Notes: generated by a model not told the origin, from the sequence alone. A DNA stretch of 64,000 nt from Athripsodes cinereus (GCA_947579605.1 OX388312.1:27861313-27925312); one strand, 5' to 3'. Counted from the first letter of the stretch, positions 21,440 through 33,209 are shown. A program made the numbers and translations.

Positions 21440-21775
21440 TTATGAAATATAGATTAGTATGGCGTTCCGTTGTCGTTACTACCCCCTGTTGGGATTTGGC
21501 GTACGGTTATACCAGTGTTCCGCAAACTTTTAGTGTTCAAGGTACACCTATCAAATCAAGTAATTTTAGAGGTACACCAAAGAAAAAAAGCAATGTTTAT
21601 TTAGCAAAGCGTCTCGCTCTTATAGCTCTCAGCTATTCTTAGGTGTATTATTTTCACAAAATCTTGACTTTTTTCCGCGGCACACAAACTGATGACCACG
21701 GTACACCAGTGTGCCGCGGCACACGCTTTGCGGAACACTGGGTTATAGTATTAGATAATTATGTATAGCTATCTG
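21440..21775 (+). repeat. LINE 3' UTR carrying a hAT MITE
   Basis: ATGGCGTTCCGTTG, CCCCCTGTTGGGATTTGGCG and TACGGTTAT match the RTE 3' UTR seen at 14930 and 40719. The MITE at 21513-21740 is inserted in the final TACGGTTATAG, after which TATTAGATAATT continues. Confidence 0.5.
21513..21740. mobile_element. hAT-type MITE, family N2, 228 bp
   Basis: It starts CAGTGTTCCGCAAACTTTTA and ends GCTTTGCGGAACACTG: perfect terminal inverted repeats CAGTGTTCCGCAAA(C/G). The flanks GGTTATAC (21505-21512) and GGTTATAG (21741-21748) are an 8-bp target duplication with one change. The interior has direct TAGTGTTCAAGGTACACC/AGAGGTACACC motifs. No transposase. Confidence 0.9.
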
Positions 21776-22539
21776 AGCGACACAATGGTAACAGAAAGCA
21801 AGGAGTACTGTTGATAGAGATAACCTATCGTCAATTTAATCATTGCAACCTCAAACATGGATACTTTAGCTGAAAAGTCAGTGAGCTTAACTATATATTA
21901 TGATTTGTAGAGAAGAAATTCATAAAAAAACGGTGCAAATTGGCACAAAATCGCTCTAAAAAACGAGCATTTTCATTCCCTATATTTTTAATACAAAAGA
22001 AAATTAATGAGGTGACAACATTAATACGGCGTTTTCCCATAATGCATTTACATGAAATACATAAAATGCAAACCTATAAATGTTCATTGAACTTAAAGAT
22101 ACAATAAAATTAAGATTATACTCGTAATGCCTGCTTATTATGATTTGTATTGAATTAGTTTTACCATTTTACGACTTTTGAATATATTGAGTTGAAGCCG
22201 TATCGGTTTAATGTTAGGTATTATATATTACATAAATGATTTCTATGTAACCTATATCCATTCATTGTATTCCAAGTATTTATTACTAAATAATAATAAT
22301 GTTGAATATTATGATTTATGTATTATAAGGTATAAGTATTGAAACTTATGCAAAGTCATGTGTTAATAATGTTTTGTATTATAGTGTTCTTGAACTGTGA
22401 AGAATAGGTTTTTTTTGCATTTAATGACACATTTTTGTGTACTTTTTTAGTTACATCAGTTACTCAGTGATTCACTGTACTGACATAAGTACATATGTTG
22501 AATACAAAATAGTTATTGATAAATTTGATCTCATATACT

Positions 22540-22605
22540 TTATTATTATTGGATAATTTATATTGGACCGTTTTCATGATTCAAATCATCTCGAGGGCGC
22601 ATTTA
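22540..22605 (-). repeat. L2-like LINE 3' UTR scrap
   Basis: ATTATTATTGGATAATTTAT, GGACCGTTTTCATGATTCAA and CGAGGGCGCAT resemble 17940-18010, the 3' UTR of the large LINE, with the same microsatellite edge. The surroundings (21780-23760) are AT-rich with no gene seen. Confidence 0.4.
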
Positions 22606-23769
22606 CACTATTATTTCACATAATAAATTATTCTTTACTACTTTTTTGTATATTAATTGCATACTACGCTTTCATTTATTAACCATATAACATTTTAAGT
22701 TAATATTAACAGACACATTTGATTAATAAATGTTTTTTTTTATAAATTCATTTTAGGTAAATTACAAGAATATTTAAGAGACACGTTAAAATTTAATTTT
22801 ATTTCTTAAATTATTTTGACCAGCCTCTTAGTTTCCAAGCACTTAGAATTTTTTCAGATTGCCGTAGGTGCTTTAGCATTTAAGCTTCAGTTTTTTGTAC
22901 AATAGAGTTTAAAGTTTCATAAAGCACGGAAAACAATTTACCTTGAAAACAATAGTTATGGCGTTAAACATTTTTTTTCTTTTTAAACGTAGGTACTTAA
23001 GTTATTAACTTTTATTTCATGTGCTTATTTAATTTAATTAAGTATAACGTATCAATTCTCAAAGGTTTAGGCCGTGTTATGAATTAATTCAACCTCAATA
23101 TAGTAGAACCTAATTAACTTAATTTCAATATAACCTACAAAAAAGCATATAAAATATGATTACAAAAATAATATAAAATATTAACTAAATCAATAAAAAG
23201 GATAACTAGTTGTTAATGATTATATTATAAATATTAATCTACAAACTATTTTCCTTCCAAGTAATCAACATTATTATAATTATCCTTCGTAAACGAAACG
23301 TTTGTCCGATCTTTACACGTGTCGCATGAGGCAGAACAGCTGTAGAAGGCATTCATAATGGGTACCTTAAATTATCAACACGAGTTTACTCATAATCATA
23401 ATTCGAGGCCTATATTTTTATAGAAGTCGTTAGGAATATTGACATTAAATACCAGTAATTTACTATAGATTAAATATTGTCATAATATTACGATTGTCAC
23501 GTTGGCAATTTTTTTTATAAAAAATTGTGACTTTTCGGTTATCGAAGCATACCTATATGAATTATTCATTAGACGTTCTTACCCTTATTCGAAAACTAAT
23601 AATTTATTTAAAAATAAAATTTTGTTTCTCTCTCGTTTGTCAATATTCTACCAAATAGTATGAAATGTTAACAGGCACTATTTATTAATTTTGACTCGGC
23701 TTAAAGCCGATAAGTGAAGGAGTTTCTAGTTCTGACGATAATGCATAAGATAATATTATAATAAATTTA

Positions 23770-23910
23770 ATGCACAATATACAACAAAGCAATCAAGCAA
23801 CTAAATTTAACAAGCAATTGAGCAAATTATAAAATAAATTAATAAGGTAATACAAATAAATTATACTGCGCAATGGGCGAGTTTATCGCGAGAGTGATAT
23901 CTTTCAACAA
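23770..23910 (-). repeat. LINE 3' tail
   Basis: GCGCAATGGGCGAGTTTATC, GCGAGAGTGATATCTTTCAA: the tail family described at 2738, with its AT-rich end at left. Confidence 0.5.
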
Positions 23911-24513
23911 TCCAATGTATCAGAATAACTGTCAATAAGTGGATAATGTGCCTATATTAATATACCTTTAACTGATTATGTCCATAATCCACAAATATAA
24001 ATAAATCATTATTATATTTATCTAAAAAATACTCAACAGTTTGCAATTGGATTAACACCAAACAAACATAAATGTATCGGCATAGTTTTCGAATAAATTT
24101 AAATATGTAACTATCGTTATTTTATAAACGAAAAGAATTTCGAAAGCGGATATTCTGCATCAAGTAATCTAATATATAAAAGGAAGACGTGTGTGTTACA
24201 ACACTTATAACTCAAGAATGGCTGTACCGATTTGAATGATCTTTGATTTGTTGGATTCTTCTCCGCCCGGAATAAACTATAGGCTATTAAAACATCTTAC
24301 AAATTCACGGGAAGAAAAAATATGAAGAAAATTATTTACGCCATACATTTTTAATTTCAAAAATAAAAACAATATGGAGAGTCCATACGCTATTAGCGCC
24401 CCCACGTCGACTGTTGCATTGTGCTAAAATAATCCGTAGGTTCTGCTATATTAAGAACCAAATTACTATAACTAATATGAACGAAATGTGTACTAATATT
24501 TGTTTACTATAAT

Positions 24514-24929
24514 TCGGTAGTTACATGGCAATAGGTTGTATCTCACTAAAACATAATTTTATAGGAGAGCAAAAACAAAGTTTGCAAAAGAGATATTTCA
24601 GCCAAATTTCGAGCATTATATATCAAAATGAAGGTAATTATTATTTCTACAAGATAGATGTAACATTCTCTTAATAATTTCTTCTACAAGATGTATGTAA
24701 CATTCACTAAATAATTTCTTGCAGTTTAAAAATATTTGAGTTTTTTTGCCATGTTGATGAAAACAATCTTTCTACATGTCAATAAGTTACGTCTTTTCTC
24801 TCTTTATTCTGACTATAAAGAGACATATCCTTTTGCCACATCAAATATTACACTATTTTGAGCATTTTATGGAACAAACTTGAAAACGCAAAAAATGCGA
24901 GATACAACCTATTGCCATGTAACTACCGA
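24514..24929. mobile_element. TIR element (MITE), family T2
   Basis: The terminal repeats run TCGGTAGTTACATGGCAATA and its exact reverse, continuing to about 32 bp. Length is about 416 bp. The interior has a 1.7-unit direct repeat (TTCTACAAGAT.ATGTAACATTC, 24645-24720). I could not fix a target duplication. The 68-codon frame 24858-25064 spans the right end and is not a gene. Confidence 0.75.
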
Positions 24930-25493
24930 CTTATTCGACTAATATTTATGTATCGATGGATCTTCTGTCATATAAATGTGGACGTGCACAGATTATATAT
25001 TTTGAAATTGTATTTTATTTTTGCAGATGGAAAATTATTATTGAACCAAAAATTGTGCTATTAAAGATGAAAATAAGAATGTGTTCATGTAAGTAGTTCC
25101 GATGCAAGATTGTGTAGTGAAATTTGCAGACAGAGAAGAAAAATTACGAAGAAAATTATTTACGCCATACATTTTTAATTTCAACTAAAAATGCAATATG
25201 GAGAATTATACAAAATCAACAATGAAGTTTTTTTTATAGATTGGACTATTTATATGATATTTTTTCTATACATTCTCAAATTAAAAACGTTATCCATACA
25301 AATTAACATCTGTAGTTCTGATATTTCAATTTTTAAAAAATCATGGAAAGAATTTTTATAAATTTTAAATGAATAGGTAAAATCTACCTGAAAAAAAAAT
25401 AGTACCTACATAATTATATTACGTACCTACTGCAGATAATTTATAAACAAATCTCAGTTAAGTATAATTGTTCAACATAAATTGTTCATGTCG

Positions 25494-25733
25494 GCCGGTG
25501 TGGCGCGGAGCTCTTTCCTTTGAGTCACGAGGTCCCGGGTTCGATTCCCGGACAGGGCAAAGTGAAGAATGACCTTTTTCAAATTGTCCTGGGTCTGGGT
25601 GTTACATATATATGTATATAGTGCATTGTATATGTGTGTATCGTCGCGTTAGTACCCATAATCAAGATTCATCTAAGTTTGGGACTAGCTCGATGTGTGT
25701 GAATTGTCTATGCAAAAAAAAATTAATGTAACA
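25494..25733 (+). mobile_element. tRNA-derived SINE B, intact copy
   Basis: The tRNA-like head (25494-25560) has an A-box region GTGTGGCGCGGAGCTC and a clear B box GGTTCGATTCC. The body follows: AAAGTGAAGAATGACCTTTT, GGGTCTGGGTGTTACATATA, a TGTATAT-rich zone, GTACCCATAATCAAGATTCA and GGGACTAGCTCGATGTGTG. It ends with A8-10. It serves as the reference copy for the fragments at 1543, 9735, 11005 and 52430. It would be transcribed by RNA polymerase III and mobilised by a LINE. Confidence 0.85.
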
Positions 25734-25736
25734 TTC

Positions 25737-26082
25737 GCAGTTTAGCGGCCCCACCCGTTGTCGAGTACTTTTTTTCCATAGAAAAGGTAATATTTTTGAA
25801 ACTTGAGGAAATTGTTGCCATATGTAGAATTATTTTAATTTGCCGGCAAAAAATCCACTTCGAAAATTAATTTCCTAAAATTCCGTACATATTACTCGAC
25901 AACGGGTGGGGCCGCTCAAGTTTCATAGTTGCGAATTTTTTTTCCTATAAAAGAATTTTCCAAAAATTTGGTGACCAAAAAATAATTCACCATATGGCAA
26001 CAATTTCCTCAAGTTTCGAAAATATTACTTTTTCTATGGAAAAAAGTACTCGACAACGGGTGGGGCCGCTAAACTGCGAAAG
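25737..26082. mobile_element. Palindromic MITE with GC-rich tips, family T3
   Basis: Arms of about 90 bp are reverse complements. They begin TTCGCAGTTTAGCGGCCCCA and end with its reverse, TGGGGCCGCTAAACTGCGAA. The inner ends reach CATATGGCAACAATTTCCTC. A third copy of the tip, ACTCGACAACGGGTGGGGCC, lies in the middle at about 25891-25916. The element directly abuts the A-tail of SINE B. No coding frame. Confidence 0.85.
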
Positions 26083-26182
26083 TTCCAAATGAATTAGGTA
26101 TATTTTTTTACACTATACCTTCGATGACACACTTTGACAATTACGGGAGTTTGTAAAGAGATTAATAATATTAATCATTCAT

Positions 26183-26370
26183 AAAGTCAGTGGGAGAGGG
26201 CAGAAGATAGGGCAGGTGTCGAACATGTGTTGAAAGGCTTGGTTTGGAGTGGCCAGAGGTCCTGGAAGCAGCGGTGGACAGTTATCTCTTTAATATAGTT
26301 AGATACTTAGGGGCAATGGGCCCCCGACCGAACTAGGACAAGGGGAAGAAGATGTATGTATGAAATCGTT
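26183..26370 (+). pseudogene. RTE-like LINE 3' end, deleted
   Basis: GTGGGAGAGGGCAGAAGA, AACATGTGTTGAAAGGCTTG, CAGCGGTGGACAG and GGCAATGGGCCCCCGACCGA correspond to the better copies at 32100 and 42546, but about 30 bp (the GRPRRSW stretch) are missing. It is inserted just before the Helitron 3' end. Confidence 0.65.
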
Positions 26371-26889
26371 CATTGATTCTTAGGCGGTACGAAGTTCGCC
26401 GGGCCAGCTAGTTAAGTATTAAAATGCATTTCCAATTTACATACGTCATTATCAAAAATTTCTAAAACGCATCAAAAGTTCGATAGCTTATTATATAGCA
26501 TGTCGCTGACGCATCCTGCAGAGACTAATAACTTTTTAGAAATGAATACAGTTTTGGAAATATCTGTCTTTTTCAAACCCAAAATTAATTAAGACACAAA
26601 GTATTTAAATAAAACGTTTCTGCGTTATATTATACTGATAGGAGATGCATGGAATAGTATTTTTCTCTCGGATCTATTGCGACTGTCGCTACCGCGTCAA
26701 CTTGTACATAAAAAAATCTTACGTGTTTAAAATTGTATTTGTCCGCTCTGTGGATCCCCTGGAAAGACTAGGTGTTTTTTAGCATCCTGCAAACGATAGA
26801 TATAAGCAAATTTTTTCAGGCAAGACATTTAACACTTATATTCAATATTGAGATATGTTTTAATCGTGCGCACGCAGTAGAATTCTATA

Positions 26890-27271
26890 ATTAGGTAATT
26901 TGAAACAAGTGTTCCTTTCTATTATAAGTTATTGATCACAAGAGAGACGTCTTTCGACTTATCAGGTTATTATGTGCCAAGGAACCCTTGCGGACCTCCA
27001 TTAGGATTTCCGGTCGGAATAACCAATCCGCATAGGATCTGCTAGCGGGTCATTCAATAGGATGAACAAAGTCTGGAAGGCGTTTGGACTCATCATCAGG
27101 ACAAAATGTCGCCTATTCAATGCGTGTATCATCCCAATCCTAATATATAGCTGTCGACTTATCAGGTCATTATCAATCGTGACTTGATAATGACCTGATA
27201 AGTCGAAAGAAGTCTCTCTCGTGATCAATTACTTACAGTAGAAAGAAACACCTGTTTCAAATTACCTAATT
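26890..27271. mobile_element. Foldback MITE, family F, copy 2, holding an RTE fragment
   Basis: The arms ATTAGGTAATTTGAAACAAG and its reverse match copy 1 at 1202-1362. The central part carries AATGACCTGATAAGTCGAAAG. A 184-bp plus-strand LINE fragment (26971-27154) separates the left arm from the centre, between two copies of the arm sequence CGACTTATCAGGT(T/C)AT. Confidence 0.75.
26971..27154 (+). pseudogene. Internal RTE-like LINE fragment
   Basis: It encodes RIGSASGSFNRMNKVWKAFG, then RTKCRLFNACIIPILIYS, matching 28680-28820. It has neither a 5' nor a 3' LINE end. It is flanked by 16-bp direct repeats of its host element (26955-26970 and 27155-27170, one mismatch). Confidence 0.7.
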
Positions 27272-27274
27272 GAG

Positions 27275-27415
27275 ATATGCCACCCGTCCTCGGTGTATTA
27301 TTTTTTATTGGCATGGAAAGGAGAAAATTTGCACGCGGTTAGTCCACTGTCTACCCCTTTCATGGGATATGTTGCGATGATTTATGTATGTAGATAGATA
27401 GATAGATAGATAAAA
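27275..27415 (+). mobile_element. Family A repeat with GATA tail
   Basis: GAGATATGCCACCCGTCC, TATTGGCATGGAAAGGAG, TCTACCCCTTTCATGGGATA and TGATGATTTATG match family A. A (GATA)n microsatellite ends it at 27392-27413. It directly follows the foldback element. Confidence 0.6.
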
Positions 27416-27789
27416 GAGTTTTGTTTAAATCAATAAGTATATTGTATATTGCTAAGCAAATAGCAAAACAATTTACCTACCGATCGTGTTATTCACCTTG
27501 AATGGTGTAATATTTCACAATACCAATTTTTGTGATTAAAATGTCCAGTATATGTATTATGTATGTACATTTTTTTTTCCAATAGAAGTATTCCTTAGGT
27601 ACTCTTAAAACACACATTTTTCGTATTATTAATTCAATGCTAAATAAAATTTGATTATGAAATCATAAAGCAAGCAAAACGGATTTGTCTTCATATTTGA
27701 CAGGGGCGTAATGAAACAAATAATAATTAATTAAATTAATCTTATTTGGTAGTAAACTTAAAATTATCCTTTAATATCTCTCTATCTAT

Positions 27790-27905
27790 CTATAGCATCA
27801 CGACACAAGGCAAAATTTGAGTTGTCGGTAGACTAAATAGTGTAATAAACATGCAAGATAGAAAATTAAGACATTGATTGAGATAGATAGCATATCCAAA
27901 TATTT
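27790..27905 (-). mobile_element. Family A repeat, minus strand, diverged
   Basis: CATCACGACACAAGGC, GTCGGTAGACTAAATAGTG, TAATAAACATGCAAG and TAGCATATCC correspond to reversed family A. The TCTATCTATCTATAG at its edge is the reversed GATA-type tail. Confidence 0.45.
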
Positions 27906-28264
27906 TGCACAGTATCATAACATTTAAAAATATATTTTTATTTCTGCATGCTAGATATCTTTCAAGTCTTTGATATTTTTATCGTACCTATACTTAAATA
28001 TTCTATGATTATAAATGCAGTTGTTTGGTTTTTCTTCATCTCTGCCTACCTTACAAGGAACTCAATGAAACTTTAAAAAAGTGTTTCTTTGATTCTGAAG
28101 ATGGCTACATTAGCTACATTGAAGTCGAAGAAGTTTAATCAAAAATATTTTTTTAAGTAAATTTCAACAGTATTTTTAATTTAAATAGTTTTTAAAAATT
28201 AATTTTCACAACGTTGTACTTAAAAATTTTGAATATTTAATAAATTTCGACACATTTTATAATT

Positions 28265-28385
28265 TAAGCCAGGACTTGATTTTATATTGGCACGAAGAGG
28301 ACAGTTTGCATGTTTCTTACATGCAGCTGATCTGCTGGCTACCCCACTTGTGGAATATGCCGTGATGGTATAGTATAGTATAGTA
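28265..28385 (+). mobile_element. Family A repeat
   Basis: It runs from CAGGACTTGATTTTATATTG to the full 3' core CATGTTTCTTACATGCAGCT, GGCTACCCCACTTGTGG and GCCGTGATGGTATAGTATAG. It is almost identical to the copy at 45137-45345 and so recent. The 5' half is missing. Confidence 0.65.
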
Positions 28386-28569
28386 CTTAAATTATTAAAA
28401 TCATCTAAATATAACTCATTTTTATGATTCGGTTCCGACTCTAAACAAGTTTACGTACAAATACTTGACAATATAGTATTGTCGTACGCTTATGAATAAA
28501 GAAGGCCATTAGGTGAAAAATGATGATTTGAACGTTGTCAAATTATAATATATCATTGGTCATTACAAT

Positions 28570-28925
28570 CATCATCATCTTCATCACCCGCTCCTCTCGG
28601 GACCACAGGGCAGAAACCAGCCTCCTCCATTCAGAGCGTCTCTGTGCCAAAGGACCCTTGCGGACCTCCGTTCGGATCTCCGTTCAGAATAACTAACCCG
28701 CATAGGAGCTACTAGTGGGTCTTTCAATAGCATGAACAAAGTATGGAACACGTCTGGATTTATCATCAGGGCAAAATGTCACCTATTCAATGCGTGTATC
28801 ATTCCAATCCTAGTATATAGCTGTGAGTCTTGGTACTTAACCAAGGGTTAAGAGCGGAAGATACCAAGCTTTGAAAACAAGTGTCTTACGAGGATTTTGG
28901 ATGTAAACTGGTATAAAAATGATCA
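28570..28925 (+). pseudogene. RTE-like LINE fragment
   Basis: In one frame, with interruptions: RIGATSGSFNSMNKVWNTSG, KCHLFNACIIPILVYSCES, WYLTKG, a stop, ERKIPSFENKC and TRILDVNWYKNDHNIQ. It is the region between the reverse transcriptase core and the C-terminus. It is longer than the related pieces at 9236, 13376 and 26971. The 60-codon frame on the other strand is a shadow. Confidence 0.65.
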
Positions 28926-28929
28926 TAAT

Positions 28930-30980
28930 ATTCAACCATAATAATCTACGAATGGAAATGAGGTTTTGAAAATATTTTAGAATCTGAATGTATGTAATAT
29001 TCAATTATCAAACTAAAAGTCTTAATTATTTTAGCAAGAACTTGAAGCTTTGTTATTAAATAGTAATATTGGAGCAAATAAGAAGATCTCGCAAAACATC
29101 TTCAAGTTTACCATCTATTCAATTAATTATGTTATATAGGTACTCATACGAGTATACCTATTTTATAAATTTAATAAAATTAAAATCATGAAAATAAACA
29201 GTGAAGATAAAATAAATGAATTTAAATGATAACAAGAGAAATAAAAATGAAAAGAATCAGCAAATTTTAGGTTTCATTGGTAAGAATAACTAATCTCACT
29301 GTGCATAGCAAGTGCCTATTCAAAGAAATATAATTAACTGTGAGAGCTTTATATGTAGCTATTAACCTTAAAATATCACCTATCGTTTAAATTTAAACTC
29401 TATTTGATAGTTCAATAACATAAACGATCCATAAACTTAAACAATCGGTAATCAAAACGAAATATTGCTTTAGAATATTATTATCTTTGCTTTATTGGAA
29501 TGTGTGTACCTGCAACAACTTTCTATATCAAATAATAATATTTTGTTATAGATAACGAAGGCTATAAAATTCTTGTAAACTTATTCAGTCGCTCGATTCC
29601 AATTACATTGGAAGTATTCAGTAGTACATAATATTATAAATATACTAACAGTTTACATTAATACCATGAAATGATGACGCATTACATTTTATTATAATAA
29701 TGAGTATTGATGCAGAGTTTCGCGCTTGTCCAAATCAAATCAGACTGTGACACAGATTTACATTGCAATCTGGATTTATAATCAAAGTTTGTGAAAATAT
29801 ATGATATTTATGTACGATTGTAATGCATGTTTTCATTATCAGTAGAGACTTGAATTTTTCACGTTTTGCGATAAATTCAATTTTATTTGCGAATTTCGCA
29901 CTTTTTTCACGATTGATAACAATTTACAAGTTTTAGAAAAATAACACGGAAATATGACTTTTTACGATAATTCAAGTCTCTTATAATAAGTTCTTTAATT
30001 CGTTATCATCCTAGTTTAGCCTATGATTTATTAAGTTCAAATCATTTCTACCAATAGGTAGTTAAAAAAATGGGAGATTCCAGTCTTAGGCAAAAAAACA
30101 CCCTCACACTAGCATATTTTGTTAAAAATCCATCAGTTTTATGTCTTTCTGTACGATATAAAAAATAAACATCTAATACACGATACAAAGTAAAAATTAA
30201 ATAAACAATACGGAATACTGAAATACAAGCAAAGTTTTGTACGGAACATTTATTTTTATATGTATGTTCAAAACTCTTTAGATACAGCAAGGGAGACATC
30301 GACTTGTAATACCCATTCATTCATATGGGACATGATACATCAATGAATTAGAACTTAATTTCACAATCTTTATTTAAATCATTCGTCATCTCTTAAAGAG
30401 AAGTGTTTCTAAAGATTGCAATGCGTTGTATGTATGTATTTGTTACCGATACAATAACAAATAGTATTAACACCAATGTAATATTTTATCTACTTTCATA
30501 ATAATATGAGTGTTATTGCTTACAGTGTTAATAACGTACAATTTGTACAAGTGTGAATGAAGCATTGACCCCGTATAATGTTACCTAGATTCACACCACA
30601 TAAGACGCGATTTTGGTTCCGTTCCGTTTCGATACACCTATTACTACAATGGACAGACAGCGGTTTGAGCATTATTTTAATACACCACACGTGTGAAAAG
30701 TTTCACTGGTTACCCGTTATTTTATATTTTATTGTTAGATTATCTATATATTTTCGACAATTCCCTTTGAAATGTAATTTTGATTTATTTGAGGTGTTTG
30801 TATTAAACTTTTAAGTTCTAGGGGAAGTACATTTCTTAAAAATAGATAATTATAATCTCAAATTTCGAGAAATACAATTATACATAAAAATATGTGAATT
30901 CCTTTTTATTAATACTCTCATGCTTATTGTAAATCATTAATTTGGTTGTTCGGAATTTGTCTCCTCTTGCAATGTTGAAG
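28930..30980. other. AT-rich stretch without recognisable gene
   Basis: I see no coding frame with a known motif, no terminal repeats and no family A or SINE B copy here. The 90-codon frame at 30048-30320 and the 78-codon frame at 30578-30814 have no recognisable domain. Confidence 0.4.
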
Positions 30981-30984
30981 ACAA

Positions 30985-31245
30985 GCTATCCTTCTATCTT
31001 TTAGGTAACTTTTCTGGCAATCTTTGGCCTAGTTTGTCTCGTTCACGGCGATGTGGGCTTTCTGTCACTTCTCATGTGATCCACATGAACTCTCCAGAAC
31101 TACCCTCTTCTTCTATTACAGCGAACGATGTTTTCTGCTTTTCATATTTTACTTATTTCGTTGTTCCTAACTCTTTCTCTGAGGGTTTTCCCGCAATTGC
31201 TACAAGAGTTTTCATCTCAGATGTTTGTAAGAGATTTTTTGTTCT
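30985..31245 (-). pseudogene. RTE-like LINE fragment, strongly decayed
   Basis: The minus strand reads RVRNNEISKI, a stop, KAENIVRCNRRRG, a stop, then FWRVHVDHMRSDRKPTSP and TRQTRPKIA. This fits the RTE tail pattern of RNN.I..I...NI..W...RR..W..HV.RM..DR, with several stops. The plus-strand 72-codon frame is a shadow. Confidence 0.5.
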
Positions 31246-31929
31246 GGTGTAGTGGTTATCTCTATTCATATCTCCTAAACTTTACATCTATTTGAAAATA
31301 ATTTAGTGAATATCCTTTAATAATGTTGTTTTAAATGTAAATTGATCAACTGCACGCAAAAGTGTTACTATAAGTATTAAAGTAAGCCCCAGAAGCTTGA
31401 AGAAAAAAAAAGAAATTCGAAAGTTAAACAAGTTAGGAGATGATGACTTGAAAAGAATGTGCAGCGTTTTCATCCAAACAAAAAAAATCATTGTTTATGA
31501 AACGAAACATGTTTAAAGTTTCCTTTTTTATAATGTAAACTTGACATTGTTAATGTGATTAAAAATATTCATGGTTAACATATTGTATTTTCAATAAAAA
31601 GTACAATGAACGTGAGTGCGAAAATGAAAATAACTTCAAATGTACGACTCCAATATACGCGATCTCTGCCAATGAATAACTGTTCTCCCAATCTATTCTG
31701 TCGGTTTTCGAGTATTATATAAAAGGAAGATGTCCTAAAAATCACGAACAGTAATTTAACATCTTCAGTGCAGCAATAATTATAAATAATACTTTTTCTT
31801 TGTGTGGAACGAGGATGATATAGGAGTTCTGCTCTAGGAACATCCAGGGAAAATAAATAAATAAATTCAGTAGAGTTCCGGTAAATAATTATCCTCCCAC
31901 TCATTTCAGGCATATGTAAAAATTCCCGT

Positions 31930-32080
31930 TATAAGACATTTAACATCTTCAGTTTAGCGATGACGTATGCCACCCTTCCTGAATGCCTTTATTGACACGA
32001 AGAAGACGACTTGCAGGTTTATTACAAGCAGCTGATCCGTTGACTACCCTTCTTTGGGTGATGTCGTGATGGGATGAATA
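31930..32080 (+). mobile_element. Family A repeat
   Basis: ACATCTTCAGTTTAGCGATG, TGCCACCCTTCCTGAATGCC, ACAAGCAGCTGATCCGTTGA and GTCGTGATGGGATGAA. It abuts the RTE 3' end that follows. Confidence 0.55.
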
Positions 32081-32099
32081 AATTAATGATAAAGTGTGT

Positions 32100-32345
32100 T
32101 ATTGCACCACAATGTACCACTTAGATCTTTGGAGGCTGTGGGAGAGGGCAGAAGACCGTTGGGCCGCCCTAGAAGAAGCTGGCAAGGGCAGGTGTCGAAC
32201 AAGTGTGTTGATAGACTTGGTTTGGAGTGGTCAGAGGTCCTGGAAACAGCGGTGGACAGGGATCTCTGGAGGAGGTACCTAGGCGCAATGGGCCCCGACC
32301 CAACTAGGACAAGGGGTAGAAGATGCATGTTTGTATGTATGTTAT
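32100..32345 (+). pseudogene. RTE-type LINE 3' end
   Basis: The frame PLRSLEAVGEGRRPLGRPRR, SWQGQVSNKCVDRLGLEWSE, DRDLWRRYLGAMGPDPTRTR and GRRCMFVCM is the C-terminus of an RTE-type element, ending in an ATGT-rich tail (GCATGTTTGTATGTATGTTA). It is 5'-truncated. A sister copy is at 42546-42780 and a deleted one at 26183-26370. Confidence 0.75.
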
Positions 32346-33059
32346 CGTAAATCATGGATTAAGCTAGGTAAAATATGACATAAATCAGAAATATTTTTGA
32401 GTATCTGAAAAAAATGCATATTGCATATTGAACAATGGCCTTATTACATTTTGATAAGTTTTTTAGTATATAAGTATAATAATAAAGTAGACATCAAACC
32501 GTGAAACTTTAAAGTACTTCGTGTAAATTGAGATATGAAACGGAATCTAATAATTGGTTATTCAAAAACGGCACTATGTAAACCGGTTTAGCGTAACATC
32601 TTAAAGTTTCCAGTGAAAGTATTATTTTATTGAGTGCTCACTTAAGTATAATAATATGTAGTAATATTGATTTAAAAAATAGAGACGAAAAAAATAAACT
32701 GGGGCTGGTATGATCCAATGAGTGTGAAAGTTTTTATATTATGTCTGCCTAACGACCGACAGTAAATGTGGCCAAATTTAGAGAATTTATTGCATAAAAT
32801 AGATGCACTATAAAATTATATGCAGAAAGTAAAAGTATTGTGAATATATTTATATTTAAAAAAGTATTTTTATAGAAGTTTCTAATGATAAAATTCATTT
32901 TAGGATATTAGATAACTATTACCAAAATAGTAATGAGTCCAACAATTTTTGTCGTATATAGAAAATATTACTTAAAGTGTTTTCACTTTGGTTAAAATGT
33001 TTTATACTTATTTAGCGTCCAACGACGAAATTAACGAAATCCCCTTCAATAAAGAACAA

Positions 33060-33205
33060 GTCTCTCTCCCATTCATTTCTGTAAGTTTCCGAGTGTCTGA
33101 TTTCCCAATCATATGTTTTTATTGGCATGTACAGGACAATCTGTATGTTTATTACTAGCAATTAGTTTGCTTGCTACTCCATTTGCGGAAAACTTATACA
33201 TACTT
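33060..33205 (+). mobile_element. Family A repeat, internally deleted
   Basis: CTCTCTCCCATTCATTTCTGTAA, GTTTCCGAGTGTCTG (5' edge), then a jump to TTTTTATTGGCATGTACAGG, ACAATCTGTATGTTTATTAC and GCTACTCCATTTGCGGAA. The GCAGGTGTTCG to GCCACCC part is missing. The 62-codon frame is not a gene. Confidence 0.5.
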
Positions 33206-33209
33206 AATA

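Larger units (their letters stand above)
24168..26411 (+). mobile_element. Helitron-like element H2 with four nested insertions
   Basis: The 5' end TCTAATATATAAAAGGAAGA follows an A. The 3' end GGCGGTACGAAGTTCGCC, GGGCCAGCTAG precedes a T. The GGCG/CGCC hairpin stands 8 bases before CTAG, as in Helitrons. Inside are a TIR element (24514-24929), SINE B (25494-25733), a palindromic MITE (25737-26082) and an RTE 3' end (26183-26370). Segments 24305-24385 and 25132-25205 are near-identical, so part of the body was duplicated. No Rep/helicase frame is present, so the element depends on a helper. Copies of its 3' end lie at 9862-10058. Confidence 0.7.

Noticed and set aside
25494..25566. Possible functional tRNA gene
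   Set aside because: A and B boxes are present, but a SINE body and A-tail follow, and four other copies exist in the window.
31575..31913. 112-codon minus-strand frame
   Set aside because: No motif, low-complexity hydrophobic ends, and no conservation inside the window; treated as chance.
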